64,000 nt of DNA, taken from the NCBI RefSeq assembly GCF_037026715.1, contig NZ_JBANCG010000012.1, forward strand, positions 1 to 64,000, read 5' to 3'. Shown here piece by piece: positions 18,111 through 26,869 of this stretch. The translations under genes were made by a program, and so were the position numbers. The notes under the pieces are model-generated. The model was not told the origin of the DNA. It searched no databases and was given only the letters and a program-made list of their open reading frames with translations. How positions within the stretch are numbered: the stretch's first letter is position 1; every line of letters begins with the position of its first letter. Source of the DNA: Breoghania sp037026715 (lineage in GTDB: Bacteria > Pseudomonadota > Alphaproteobacteria > Rhizobiales > Stappiaceae).

Positions 18111-19091
18111 TTACCAGCGCACCAGCACCGCGCCCCAGGTGAAACCGCCGCCCATCGCTTCCAGCATGACGAGATCGCCCGCCTTGATCCGCCCGTCCTT
18201 CAGCGCGGCGTCGAGCGCCAGCGGGATGGAGGCAGCCGAGGTGTTGCCGTGCCGGTCCACCGTGATCACGCACTTCTCCGGCGCGATGCCGAGCTTCTTG
18301 GCCGAAGCGTCGATGATCCGGCGGTTGGCCTGATGCGGCACGAACCAGTCGAGGTCGTCGGCCGTTGTGCCGGTTTCCTCGAACGCGGCGCGGATCACGT
18401 CGGTGACCATGCCCACCGCATGCTTGAAGACCTCGCGGCCCTCCATGCGCAGATGGCCCGTGGTCTGGGTGGAGGACGGCCCGCCATCCACGTAGAGCTT
18501 TTCCTTGTGGCGGCCGTCGGAACGCAGGTGACTGGTCAGAACGCCACGGTCGGAATGGATGTCGCCCGGCATCTCCTGCGCTTCAAGCACCACCGCGCCG
18601 GCGCCGTCGCCAAACAGCACGCAGGTCGCACGGTCGTTCCAGTCGAGAATGCGCGAGAAGGTCTCCGCCCCGATAACCAGCGCACGCTTGGCAAGGCCGG
18701 TGCGCAGATAGGCATCTGCCGTCGTCATCGCGAAGACGAAGCCCGAACACACCGCCTGCAGGTCGAAGGCGACGCCGGTGGTGATGCCGAGTTCCTTCTG
18801 CACGGTCACGGCGGTCGCCGGGAAGGTGTTGTCGGGGGTCGATGTCGCCAGCACGATCAGGTCGATCGTGTCGGCGGCGACGTTCGCGTTGGCCAGCGCA
18901 GCCTTCGCCGCGGCAACCGCCAGATCGGACGTCACCTCGCCTTCGGCCGCGACATGGCGCTCCTTGATGCCCGTGCGCTGGACGATCCAGTCGTCCGAGG
19001 TGTCGACGATCTTCGCCAGATCGTCATTGGTCAGCACTTTTTCGGGAAGATAGCTGCCGCATCCCAGTACGACGGATCGCGTCAAGCTCAC
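18111..19091 (-). CDS. fabH: Beta-ketoacyl-ACP synthase III
   Basis: A 326-residue enzyme that starts fatty-acid synthesis by condensing acetyl-CoA with malonyl-ACP. The catalytic triad is visible: Cys in LQAVCSGFVFA, His in WFVPHQANRRII and Asn in RHGNTSAAS. It overlaps the end of plsX by four bases, so the two are translationally coupled. Confidence 0.96.
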   Translation of the reverse strand: MSLTRSVVLGCGSYLPEKVLTNDDLAKIVDTSDDWIVQRTGIKERHVAAEGEVTSDLAVAAAKAALANANVAADTIDLIVLATSTPDNTFPATAVTVQKELGITTGVAFDLQAVCSGFVFAMTTADAYLRTGLAKRALVIGAETFSRILDWNDRATCVLFGDGAGAVVLEAQEMPGDIHSDRGVLTSHLRSDGRHKEKLYVDGGPSSTQTTGHLRMEGREVFKHAVGMVTDVIRAAFEETGTTADDLDWFVPHQANRRIIDASAKKLGIAPEKCVITVDRHGNTSAASIPLALDAALKDGRIKAGDLVMLEAMGGGFTWGAVLVRW

Positions 19092-20170
19092 TGATCACCT
19101 GCCTTTTGGCTTTCCGCCTTTTCGTTGTCGATCCGGTCCTGGAAACCGCCGCGCTGATAGGACACCATGTCCTGCGAGATCTTTTCCAGAAGTTCGTTGC
19201 GCACCATGTCGTAGGCAAGCTCCACGGCGCTGGCGAAGCCCTCCGCGTCGGTGCCGCCGTGGCTCTTGATGACGATGCCGTTGAGGCCCAGGAACACGCC
19301 GCCATTGACCTTGGAGGGGTCCATCTTCTCGCGCAGCATGTCGAAGGCGCCCTTGGCCAGCAGATAGCCGAGCCTCGTGCGCCATGTGCGGCGCATGGCG
19401 GAGCGCAGGTACTGCCCGATCTGCTTGGCCGTGCCTTCCGCCGCCTTCAGCGCGATGTTGCCGGAGAACCCTTCCGTCACGACCACGTCGACCGTGCCCT
19501 TGCCCAGATCGTCGCCCTCCACGAACCCGGCATAGGTGAGCGAGGAGAGATCGGCCTCGCGCAGCAGCCTGCCGGCGGTGCGCACTTCCTCCAGGCCCTT
19601 GACCTCTTCCACGCCGATATTCAGCAGGCCCACGCTCGGCTTCTGAATGCCGAACAGGGCGCGCGCCATGGCGCCGCCGAGAATCGCATAGTCGATGAGC
19701 TGCTGCGCGTCGGCGCCGATGGTCGCGCCCATGTCGAGAACGATGGATTCGCCCTTCAGCGTCGGCCAGATGCCGGCGATCGCCGGGCGCTCGATATTGG
19801 CCATGGTGCGCAGGCAGAACCGCGACATCGCCATCAGCGCGCCGGTGTTGCCGGCGGATACGGCGACATCCGCCTCCCCGCTCTTCACCGCCTCGATGGC
19901 GCGCCACATGGAGGAATGGTAGCGCCCGTTCCTGAGCGCCTGGCTGGGCTTGTCGTCCATCTTCACCGAAACGGTGCAATGGTGGACCGTGGAGGCCGCC
20001 TTGAGGCGCGGGTACTTTTCCAGAAGTTCGTTGATTTGCGCCTCGTCGCCGTAGAGCGCGAAGCGAATGTCCGGCCGGCGCTCCAGCGCCAGATCGGCGC
20101 CGGGCAACACCACTTCCGGCCCGTGATCGCCGCCCATCGCGTCAAGGGAAATGCGAACTTGATTTGCCAT
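19088..20170 (-). CDS. plsX: Phosphate acyltransferase PlsX
   Basis: A 360-residue enzyme that makes acyl-phosphate from acyl-ACP for phospholipid synthesis. It starts with ISLDAMGGDHGPEVVLPGAD, the family signature, and contains GNTGALMAMSRF and DMGATIGADAQQLIDYAILG. The ATG at 20170 is chosen because the signature begins six residues later. First gene of the plsX-fabH-ihfA unit. Confidence 0.95.
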   Translation of the reverse strand: MANQVRISLDAMGGDHGPEVVLPGADLALERRPDIRFALYGDEAQINELLEKYPRLKAASTVHHCTVSVKMDDKPSQALRNGRYHSSMWRAIEAVKSGEADVAVSAGNTGALMAMSRFCLRTMANIERPAIAGIWPTLKGESIVLDMGATIGADAQQLIDYAILGGAMARALFGIQKPSVGLLNIGVEEVKGLEEVRTAGRLLREADLSSLTYAGFVEGDDLGKGTVDVVVTEGFSGNIALKAAEGTAKQIGQYLRSAMRRTWRTRLGYLLAKGAFDMLREKMDPSKVNGGVFLGLNGIVIKSHGGTDAEGFASAVELAYDMVRNELLEKISQDMVSYQRGGFQDRIDNEKAESQKAGDQ

Positions 20171-20559
20171 GAAACGTACTTGCCGGATCCCGAATGATGA
20201 AAACGAACCGAGCCAGGCGCACCGGGGCAGGCGCTTCGGGCGCGGTGCTTGGCGGAGGCCGTCGGAACATAGCGATTTAACCGCTAGTGACAACAGCTTT
20301 GTCAGACCGTGGAACAGCGCGGAAGAGCCCGGCAAGGTCCGCCCGCACCGCGCGAGTCACGCCGCCGGTTGCATCTCCTGACTGTTCCACGCCGGGCCGC
20401 CGCACTCAAGCGCCCCGTCTTGTCCGCACGCGACAAATGTCCGTTTTACCCCCGGCCTGTTCTCCTGCGGCAGGTTCCCCTGCGGTCCGAGCGAGGGGCC
20501 TTGCGCGCGATCGTCGGCGCGCGCCCGCTCCTCAGTTGCGCCCCCTCAGTCGCCCCCCC
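20171..20559. other. Intergenic region, no gene seen
   Basis: About 390 GC-rich bases between plsX and the DUF177 gene. No supported gene. It is expected to hold the plsX promoter and the end of the DUF177 transcript; I see no clear terminator. Confidence 0.4.
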
Positions 20560-21177
20560 TCAGTCGCCCCCTTTGTCCTTGGCCTTCATCATGTCCTTCA
20601 GCGCCGCGAACGGCTTCTGCCGTTCCTCGTCCGCATCCGGCACCGCCGCCTCGCCCGCGCCTTCGAACATCACGCCCGGCGCGCGCGGATAGGGATCGAG
20701 CCCCAGCGCGAAATATTCCGCCGCCAGCGCCCCAAGATCGAGCGCGTTGCCCTCGTAAAGCTCCGGTGGATCCTCCGCCTCCACATCGACGACGATCTCG
20801 CCCTCCTCGTCCGGCCGCTCGCGCCATTTCTCCGCCTCGCGCGCGGGCACGAACTTGACGTCCACCTCCTCGTCCACCGTCTGCGCCACCGGCTCCAGCG
20901 TGACGACGCAGGCCTGCACCACGTCCGCGCTCACCCGGCCCTTCACCGAAAAGCCGGTCTTGCGCCATGGCTTCACCGTGAAATGCGCCTCCATCCGCTC
21001 CACCGCGACGAGGTCGCAGATCTCGCGCAACGCTTCCCGCTCGGCCTCATCGGCCGTGCGGTCGAACGCCGTGCCCGCCGCCGTCACCGCATCCACCGGC
21101 TGGCGCCAGTCGAGCACGACATCCGGAGTGACGTCCTCCTGGTTCTTGTCCTTTGCCGGGCGATCGCGATCCGCCAT
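20560..21177 (-). CDS. DUF177 (YceD) family protein
   Basis: About 205 residues. The central part (FSVKGRVSADVVQACVVTLE, then an acidic VDVKFVP segment) matches DUF177/YceD, a family linked to rRNA and ribosomal protein synthesis. In many bacteria YceD sits before rpmF; here no rpmF follows. An alternative start six codons upstream is possible. Confidence 0.85.
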   Translation of the reverse strand: MADRDRPAKDKNQEDVTPDVVLDWRQPVDAVTAAGTAFDRTADEAEREALREICDLVAVERMEAHFTVKPWRKTGFSVKGRVSADVVQACVVTLEPVAQTVDEEVDVKFVPAREAEKWRERPDEEGEIVVDVEAEDPPELYEGNALDLGALAAEYFALGLDPYPRAPGVMFEGAGEAAVPDADEERQKPFAALKDMMKAKDKGGD

Positions 21178-21191
21178 TCTCGGCCCTTCCT

Positions 21192-21752
21192 TCATTGCGT
21201 ATGCTGTTTCTGGCTGGCGAACGGCGCCGGATCGATCCATGCGATCCGTCCGGCCACGATTGCAGCCACCTCCTGCCCGGTGAGATGCCGGGCGGAGGCC
21301 CTGACATAGCGCGCCAGCGCTTCCGCCTCACTGTCGCATTCCGTACTGGCGCCATAGACGTTGCGCCGGAGCGCGGCGGCAAGCGCCTCGTCTCCGTCCG
21401 CGCCGAGCGACGTCATATAGGCATCGGCCGCCCCGTAGAAAAGTTCCGCCATCCGCGTCACCTTGCGCGGCACGGAGGTATCGCTCGCTCCCAGCTCCCT
21501 GAGCGCATGGTCCATGTCGCGAAAGAAGACGTCGAAGACGGCCTGCGCACAGGCGCCCGCCGCCTCGCCCTCGCCCTTCATCCGTGCGAACATCAGCGTC
21601 GCGTGCAGCACGATCATGTCGAAACGGCCGTCGATGGTGTCGGGCACGCGAAGGTTCGCATAAAAATGCGGCTGCCGCGCCTGTGCCACGATCGCGGCAT
21701 AGAGCTCGCGGGTCGCCCGGTCGTCGCGCCGGCGGAAAAGGGAAAAGACCAT
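21192..21752 (-). CDS. Ubiquinol-cytochrome c chaperone (Cbp3-like)
   Basis: A 186-residue protein of the Cbp3/UQCC1 family (ELYAAIVAQARQPHFYANLR and VPDTIDGRFDMIVLHATLMF are the family hallmarks). It assists cytochrome b assembly into the bc1 complex in mitochondria and is widespread in alphaproteobacteria. It is divergent from bamE, with DUF177 downstream: a conserved neighbourhood. Confidence 0.9.
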   Translation of the reverse strand: MVFSLFRRRDDRATRELYAAIVAQARQPHFYANLRVPDTIDGRFDMIVLHATLMFARMKGEGEAAGACAQAVFDVFFRDMDHALRELGASDTSVPRKVTRMAELFYGAADAYMTSLGADGDEALAAALRRNVYGASTECDSEAEALARYVRASARHLTGQEVAAIVAGRIAWIDPAPFASQKQHTQ

Positions 21753-21905
21753 CGCAAATCGCTTCTTGTGGTGGACCGCTTCCGGCGGCGCGCCTATGAG
21801 GTCTGCGCCTGTGTGACCTTGCCAAGTGGCCTAACGCAGGTTAGGGACTTTGCCAAGTTCTGTTGATGACAAGTCAAGCGGGTCTTTGAGAAGGGTATCT
21901 GCAGC

Positions 21906-22391
21906 ATGCGCCTGAACGTCGCCGGAAATGGTCATAGGACAGCCCGTGCTGGCATCGTCCGCGGCTTGAGAAACGTCGCGCTTGTCGCTGCCGTGTCTCT
22001 GGCGCTCGGCGGCTGCTTCACCAAGACACTCAACCGTGGCAACGTCATCACCCCGGAAGGGTTGCAGCAGGTGCAGGTCGGCGCCAGCCGCGAGGAAGTC
22101 CAGCTCGTCCTCGGCACCCCCTCCACCACCTCCGTCACCGACGGCGAGACCTACTACTACATCTCCCAGAAGGAACAGCAGACCGCCTTCCTCGCCCCCG
22201 ACGTGGTCGAGCAGCGCGTGGTCGCCGTCTATTTCGACAAGGACGGCCGCGTCGCCAAGGTCGCCGATTACGGCCTGAAGGACGGCAAGGTCTTCGACTT
22301 CATCTCCCGCACGACCCGCACCGGCGGCTCCGACTACGGCCTGATCAGCCAGATCATCCGCGGCGCCACCAAGCCGAGCCTGGGGCTCTAG
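21906..22391 (+). CDS. bamE: Outer-membrane assembly lipoprotein BamE
   Basis: A 161-residue lipoprotein. The N terminus carries a signal peptide with lipobox LGGC. The SmpA/OmlA domain follows (NVITPEGLQQVQVGASREEV, then LGTPSTTS and YYYISQKEQQTAF). It is part of the Bam complex that inserts beta-barrel proteins into the outer membrane. A tail of about 40 residues is typical of alphaproteobacterial members. Confidence 0.93.
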   Translation: MRLNVAGNGHRTARAGIVRGLRNVALVAAVSLALGGCFTKTLNRGNVITPEGLQQVQVGASREEVQLVLGTPSTTSVTDGETYYYISQKEQQTAFLAPDVVEQRVVAVYFDKDGRVAKVADYGLKDGKVFDFISRTTRTGGSDYGLISQIIRGATKPSLGL

Positions 22392-22667
22392 GCCAAGCCG
22401 CCGCCCCGCCTGAAGAGCCGCCCGCCCGCTCCGGGTGCGGCGGCCTCCTCATGGCCCGGCGCACGGGGCCCGCCGGCCCGGACCGAAACCACTCGCCCCC
22501 TCTCTCCGAACACGCACGGCCCGCGCGCAAGGCCTCATGCCGGGCACTCCGCATCCGGATGCGGAGCGATCCCCCTTGTCAAATCGACCGAATATCCAGG
22601 GCCGGCGCCGCAACGCTATAGTGACGCCTCGACAGAGCAAGTTGGGCCGGGCCAGTCGGAGCGCACC

Positions 22668-23072
22668 ATGCATGAACTTTCCCTGTGCCAGAGCATCGTG
22701 CGCATGGCGGAGGCCTGCCTGCGCAAGGAGCCGGGAAAGCTGAGGGTCACCCGGGTGGCATTGGAGGTGGGCGATGCCGCCGCCATCGAGCTTGAAGCGC
22801 TGAGATTTTGCTTTCCCCTCGTCGCCGAAGGCGGGCCGGTGGAAGGCGCGGCGCTCAACATCGAGACCGTGCCGGTCCGCCTGCGCTGTCAGGGCTGCGG
22901 CTGCACCTATTCGCCCACCCCCGGCCCGACCGCCTTCGCCGCGCCCTGCCCCGAATGCGACGGCGTCCTCCATCAGTTGCTGTCGGGCCGAGAACTCAAC
23001 GTTCGCCATATCGAAGTGGAGGAGATCACGAGCTCCCCTGTCCCAGGTGGCAGCGACACAGCCATGGCCTGA
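22668..23072 (+). CDS. hypA: Hydrogenase nickel-insertion protein HypA
   Basis: A 134-residue protein starting MHELSLCQSIV, where His2 is the nickel ligand of HypA/HybF. Two CxxC pairs (CQGCGC and CPEC) form the zinc site. HypA delivers nickel to [NiFe]-hydrogenase large subunits together with HypB. No other hyp gene is visible in this window, so hypBCDEF must lie elsewhere if the system works. The gene sits about 330 bases before the tungstate transporter and about 12 kb before the hydrogenase large subunit at 34598, on the same strand. Its role here fits maturation of that hydrogenase. Confidence 0.9.
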   Translation: MHELSLCQSIVRMAEACLRKEPGKLRVTRVALEVGDAAAIELEALRFCFPLVAEGGPVEGAALNIETVPVRLRCQGCGCTYSPTPGPTAFAAPCPECDGVLHQLLSGRELNVRHIEVEEITSSPVPGGSDTAMA

Positions 23073-23403
23073 GCCGGGCCGGCGGACGCCGGACAGCCGC
23101 GCAGACAGCCAAGCTCCCGGAACCCGACGATCGTACAGACTGAAAATCGCGTTTCAGCTTACTGTCGAAAATAACAATTATAGGTATATTTACCGATTAA
23201 TGTAAAATCGACGATAGATCGGCTTTTTTCTACTGCAGGACAAGTCGATTTCAAATGTCTAATTACGACAAATTCACGCATCCATTCATTATCGGAACGA
23301 TACGATCTTGCGGCGCAGGATGAAAGGCAACATTTTATACTGCGCATGCTCCGGGTTCTCGAAGACATGCGCGTAATCACAGAACACCACAGAATCGGTC
23401 GCC
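23073..23403. other. Regulatory gap before the tup operon
   Basis: No gene. The stretch 23150-23340 is AT-rich compared with its surroundings and probably contains the tup promoter. An inverted repeat, GCGCATG (23342-23348) with CATGCGC (23366-23372), lies 30-60 bases before tupB and could be an operator. No ModE or TunR gene is visible nearby. Confidence 0.4.
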
Positions 23404-24108
23404 ATGGATTTCTGGTCGAGTCTGACAAGCGCTGCCGGTCTGATCGTCACGCGCGACCCCGATCTGATGGAAATCATCGGTCTGTCGCTGCAGGTCACCC
23501 TGAGCGCTGTGGTGGTTTCGTGCCTGATCGGCCTTCCCCTGGGCGCGGTCGCCGGCACGTTCCGGTTTCCCGGGCGCATGATTTTGCAGATCCTTCTCAA
23601 TTCGCTGATGGGTTTGCCGCCGGTGGTCGTCGGGCTGCTGGTCTATCTGCTGCTTTCCGCCTCCGGCCCCCTGGGGGTTCTGGGCCTGCTCTACACGCCG
23701 ACGGCAATGGTCATTGCCCAGACCATCCTGGTCACGCCGATCGTGGCCGCGCTCTCCCGCCAGGTGATCGAGGATCTGCACGGCGAATATGCGGAACTGT
23801 TCACCTCTTTCGGTGTCGGCGGCGGCGGTCGTGTCGCCGCCTTGCTATGGGATGCGCGTTACTCGCTGCTGACCGTGGCGCTGGCGGGCTTCGGCCGCGC
23901 TGTGGCCGAGGTCGGCGCGGTGATGATCGTCGGCGGCAACATCAACCACGCCACCCGCGTCATGACCACCACCATCGCGCTGGAGACATCGAAGGGAAAC
24001 ATCGAGCTCGCCCTCGCTCTCGGCGTGGTCCTGCTGACGATCGCCGTGCTCGTGAACGCGGCGGTGATGCTGCTGCGCACCTCCGCCGCGAAGGCCGCCT
24101 ATGCGTGA
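23404..24108 (+). CDS. tupB: Tungstate ABC transporter, permease TupB
   Basis: A 234-residue inner-membrane permease with about five helices. The conserved EAA-like loop lies at EYAELFTSFGVGGGGRVAAL, and SLMGLPPVVVGLLVYLLLS is typical of TupB/WtpB-type permeases. It overlaps tupC by eight bases. With TupA and TupC it imports tungstate. Confidence 0.92.
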   Translation: MDFWSSLTSAAGLIVTRDPDLMEIIGLSLQVTLSAVVVSCLIGLPLGAVAGTFRFPGRMILQILLNSLMGLPPVVVGLLVYLLLSASGPLGVLGLLYTPTAMVIAQTILVTPIVAALSRQVIEDLHGEYAELFTSFGVGGGGRVAALLWDARYSLLTVALAGFGRAVAEVGAVMIVGGNINHATRVMTTTIALETSKGNIELALALGVVLLTIAVLVNAAVMLLRTSAAKAAYA

Positions 24109-24955
24109 GCCCGTGCAAAGCCACGCGCCGTCCGCGCGCCCGCTGCGGCCGACATACGGGCTCCGTGCGAAGGGACTGTGTTTCGACGTCGGCGAACAAC
24201 GTCTGATCGACAGCGTCGACCTCGACATCCGCGACGGCGCATGCACCGTGATCATGGGCGCGAACGGCGCTGGCAAGAGCCTTCTGCTGCGCCTCCTGCA
24301 CGGCTTGATCGCTCCCAACGAGGGCCAGGTTCTGTGGCAGGAACGGCCGCTCGATGCGGCCGCCCGGCGGGTACAGTCGATGGTGTTCCAGCGGCCGGTG
24401 ATGCTGCGCCGCTCCGTTCTGGCGAACATGCGTTTTGCGCTGAAGGTGCGGGGCGTGCGTGGGCGGGAACTCGCCCGGCGCGCCCATGAGGCCCTCGTCG
24501 AGGCCAATCTGGCAGATATCGCATCGCGCCCCGCGCGCGTGCTTTCCGGCGGCGAGCAACAGCGCCTTGCGGTTGCCCGCGCCCTGGCCACCCGCCCGCA
24601 AATCCTCTTTCTCGACGAACCGGCCGCAAGCCTCGACCCGTTGTCGACCCAGGCGATCGAACGGCTGATCGCGGCCGCGAAAAGCCGCGGCGTAACCATC
24701 GTCCTGATCACCCATGACATCGGTCAGGCCCGACGTCTGGGCGATGATCTGGTCTTCATGCACGACCGGCGCATCGTCGAGCGCGGCCCGCTCGAGCGCG
24801 TCCTGCGCGCGCCGCAATCCATGGCGGCGCGGGCCTGGCTCGAAGGACGGCTCTATCTCGACGGCGCCGATCCCGATCCCTCCGACCAGACAGCCGATCT
24901 GTTTGCCCAGACATCCAGCCTTCCTGCCGAAACGAAGGAGATATCTTATGCTTAG
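24101..24955 (+). CDS. tupC: Tungstate ABC transporter, ATPase TupC
   Basis: A 284-residue ABC ATPase. Walker A is MGANGAGKSLLL, the signature is VLSGGEQQRLAVARAL, Walker B is ILFLDEPAASLDP and the switch His is in LITHDIGQAR. There is no C-terminal TOBE domain, unlike ModC, which fits the tungstate-specific Tup type. It overlaps both neighbours by eight bases. Confidence 0.9.
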   Translation: MREPVQSHAPSARPLRPTYGLRAKGLCFDVGEQRLIDSVDLDIRDGACTVIMGANGAGKSLLLRLLHGLIAPNEGQVLWQERPLDAAARRVQSMVFQRPVMLRRSVLANMRFALKVRGVRGRELARRAHEALVEANLADIASRPARVLSGGEQQRLAVARALATRPQILFLDEPAASLDPLSTQAIERLIAAAKSRGVTIVLITHDIGQARRLGDDLVFMHDRRIVERGPLERVLRAPQSMAARAWLEGRLYLDGADPDPSDQTADLFAQTSSLPAETKEISYA

Positions 24956-25778
24956 ACGTGCGTTCCTTGGCCTCGCCGCAACGGCATTGGTCACATTCGG
25001 GCTGACCGCCTCGAGCCTCGCCGCAGACAAGTTCATCACGGTACAGTCGACCACCTCGACCCAGAACTCCGGGCTCTTCGAGTACATGCTGCCGATCTTC
25101 GAGAAGAAGACCGGCATCGAGGTCCGCGTCGTGGCGGTGGGCACCGGTCAGGCGATCAAGAACGCCACCAACGGCGACGGCGACGTGCTTTTCGTCCACG
25201 CCAAGCCGGCGGAAGAGAAATTCGTCGCGTCCGGCCAGGGCGTGTCGCGCGCCGACGTGATGTACAACGATTTCATCATTGTCGGCCCGCCCTCCGACCC
25301 CGCCGGCGTCGACGGATCGAAGGACGTCGTCGCCGCTCTCAAGAAGATCGCCGAGACCCGCTCCATCTTTGTCTCGCGCGGCGACGATTCCGGCACCAAC
25401 AAGAAAGAGATCGCCCTTTGGAAGCAGACCGGCATCGATCCGGCAGCCGCTTCCGGCGACTGGTATCGAGAGACCGGCTCCGGCATGGGTGCCACGCTGA
25501 ACGTCGGCACCAGCATGGGCGGCTACATCCTGACCGACCGCGCGACCTGGATCAGCTACGGCAAGAAGGGCGACTACAAGATCGCGGTGGAAGGCGATCC
25601 GCAGCTCTTCAACCAGTACGGCATCATTCTGGTCAATCCCGAGAAGCACCCGAACGTGAAGGCCAAGCTCGGTCAACAGTTCATCGACTGGGTGCTCTCG
25701 AGCGAGGGCCAGAAGGTGATCGCCTCCTACAAGGTCGACGGTCAGCAGCTCTTCTACCCGAACGCCAAGGGTATGTGA
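24948..25778 (+). CDS. tupA: Tungstate ABC transporter, substrate-binding protein TupA
   Basis: A 276-residue periplasmic protein with a signal peptide (LRRAFLGLAATALVTFGLTA, cleavage near SLAAD). The tungstate-binding signature TTSTQNSG follows at the mature N terminus, with SRGDDSGTNKKEIALWKQTG and GSGMGATLNVG as further ligand loops. These match TupA, which is selective for tungstate over molybdate. Position directly before a tungsten-type oxidoreductase supports this. Confidence 0.93.
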   Translation: MLRRAFLGLAATALVTFGLTASSLAADKFITVQSTTSTQNSGLFEYMLPIFEKKTGIEVRVVAVGTGQAIKNATNGDGDVLFVHAKPAEEKFVASGQGVSRADVMYNDFIIVGPPSDPAGVDGSKDVVAALKKIAETRSIFVSRGDDSGTNKKEIALWKQTGIDPAAASGDWYRETGSGMGATLNVGTSMGGYILTDRATWISYGKKGDYKIAVEGDPQLFNQYGIILVNPEKHPNVKAKLGQQFIDWVLSSEGQKVIASYKVDGQQLFYPNAKGM

Positions 25779-25934
25779 GCACCAGCACGACCTAAAGCGC
25801 GAGGCGCGCGGGCGACGGCCGCCTTCGCGCCCGCCGGCAAGATCAGCGACAAGCCGGCGGCCCCGGGACCGCCCCCTCCCCGCAAGCCGACCGCGCCGGC
25901 AGTCGCACCATTCAAATGACAATATAAAACACAC

Positions 25935-25962
25935 CGGCATTTATTACATAGAATAAATGCCG
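25935..25962. promoter_or_regulatory. Perfect inverted repeat between tupA and the AOR operon
   Basis: Arms CGGCATTTATT (25935-25945) and AATAAATGCCG (25952-25962) with a 6-base spacer, in an AT-rich stretch. It could be a regulator-binding site for the oxidoreductase operon or a weak terminator for tup; no T run follows on the plus strand. There is no direct evidence for which. Confidence 0.5.
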
Positions 25963-26135
25963 AAAAACTGTGCTTCTTGCATACTTTTTCTAAAGCAAGA
26001 ATAGATTCATCGAGAGAGGGCACGCGATTTTGCTTTAGATCAATGAGTATAGTTTGCCCGGTCTCGATAGTGCGTTGTGTGGATGAGACTCGTGCAACCT
26101 CCGAGACGCACGGCTCGCACCCCACCGCCGGATCT

Positions 26136-26232
26136 CTCTTCCTCCTGTCCGATCTCGTGGACGGGACCGGACAGGAGGAAGAGGGGACCAGACCAGCCTG
26201 CCAACCGGGAGAAACAGGCGGTTTCCTCCCGG
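26136..26232 (+). promoter_or_regulatory. Structured leader with two strong hairpins before aorA
   Basis: A perfect 16-bp stem (arms 26136-26151 and 26168-26183, left arm CTCTTCCTCCTGTCCG) with a 16-base loop is followed by a second hairpin (CCGGGAGAAAC 26205-26215 with GTTTCCTCCCGG 26221-26232, one bulge). No U tract follows either, so these are not standard terminators. They lie 160-260 bases before the ferredoxin start and may be a regulatory RNA leader. Short pieces such as CTCCGAG (26105-26110 region) and CCTCCCGG recall the Moco RNA, but I cannot confirm a match. Confidence 0.4.
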
Positions 26233-26391
26233 CTCCTGCCCCGACCGCCCTGCCTGGCAGAGGCCTGCAACTGAGGAATTACGCGACCTGACGGCGAGAC
26301 GACCGCGTTGCATCCCATCGCATGACATCCGTCACGCTCGCAATCGCGTAACCGCGAGGCCCCGCCCCTCGGAGTAAAGAGGTACGACGAA

Positions 26392-26865
26392 ATGGCGAAA
26401 ATGTTAGTGCTTCACGCAGCCAAATGCACCGGCTGCCAGAGCTGCGAACTAGCCTGCTCATTCGAGCATGAGGGAATATTCCGACCCGACGCTTCCCGTA
26501 TCCACGTCTACAAGTGGGAAGCGGAAAGCTTTTCGGTTCCAATGATGTGCCAGCAGTGCCGGGATGCCGCCTGCGTCACCGTGTGTACGCCGCACGCCCT
26601 GACACGAGACCCTGTCACCGGGCTTGTCGGGCTCTCCGAAGACAAGTGCATCGGCTGCAAGATGTGCGTCCAGGCGTGCCCCTTCGGCGGTGCGATCTGG
26701 GACGAAATCTCCTCGCGCATCATGAAATGCGACACCTGCGGCGGCGATCCCGCCTGCGCCCGGATCTGCCCGACGGGCGCGATCGAATGGGTCGACGACG
26801 TCGCAGCCGTACGCGAACGCAAACGCGGTTTCGCGGAAAAATTCAAAGAAGCTTTTTCGGAGTAA
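26392..26865 (+). CDS. AOR-associated polyferredoxin (AorA-like, four [4Fe-4S])
   Basis: A 157-residue iron-sulfur protein of the HycB/DmsB type. Sixteen cysteines form four cluster motifs: CTGCQSCELAC, CQQCRDAACVTVC, CIGCKMCVQAC and CDTCGGDPACARIC. It is the likely electron carrier between the tungsten enzyme encoded four bases downstream and the membrane hydrogenase module. Its equivalent in Aromatoleum aromaticum is AorA. It is the first gene of the long operon. Confidence 0.88.
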   Translation: MAKMLVLHAAKCTGCQSCELACSFEHEGIFRPDASRIHVYKWEAESFSVPMMCQQCRDAACVTVCTPHALTRDPVTGLVGLSEDKCIGCKMCVQACPFGGAIWDEISSRIMKCDTCGGDPACARICPTGAIEWVDDVAAVRERKRGFAEKFKEAFSE

Positions 26866-26869
26866 GACC

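Noticed and set aside
23404..25778. Molybdate transporter ModABC
   Set aside because: TTSTQNSG in the binding protein and the lack of a TOBE domain on the ATPase fit tungstate Tup instead.
26252..26270. Sigma-54 promoter before aorA (GGCAGAGGCCTGC)
   Set aside because: The GG to GC distance is 9 bases instead of the required 10, so it does not fit the -24/-12 consensus.
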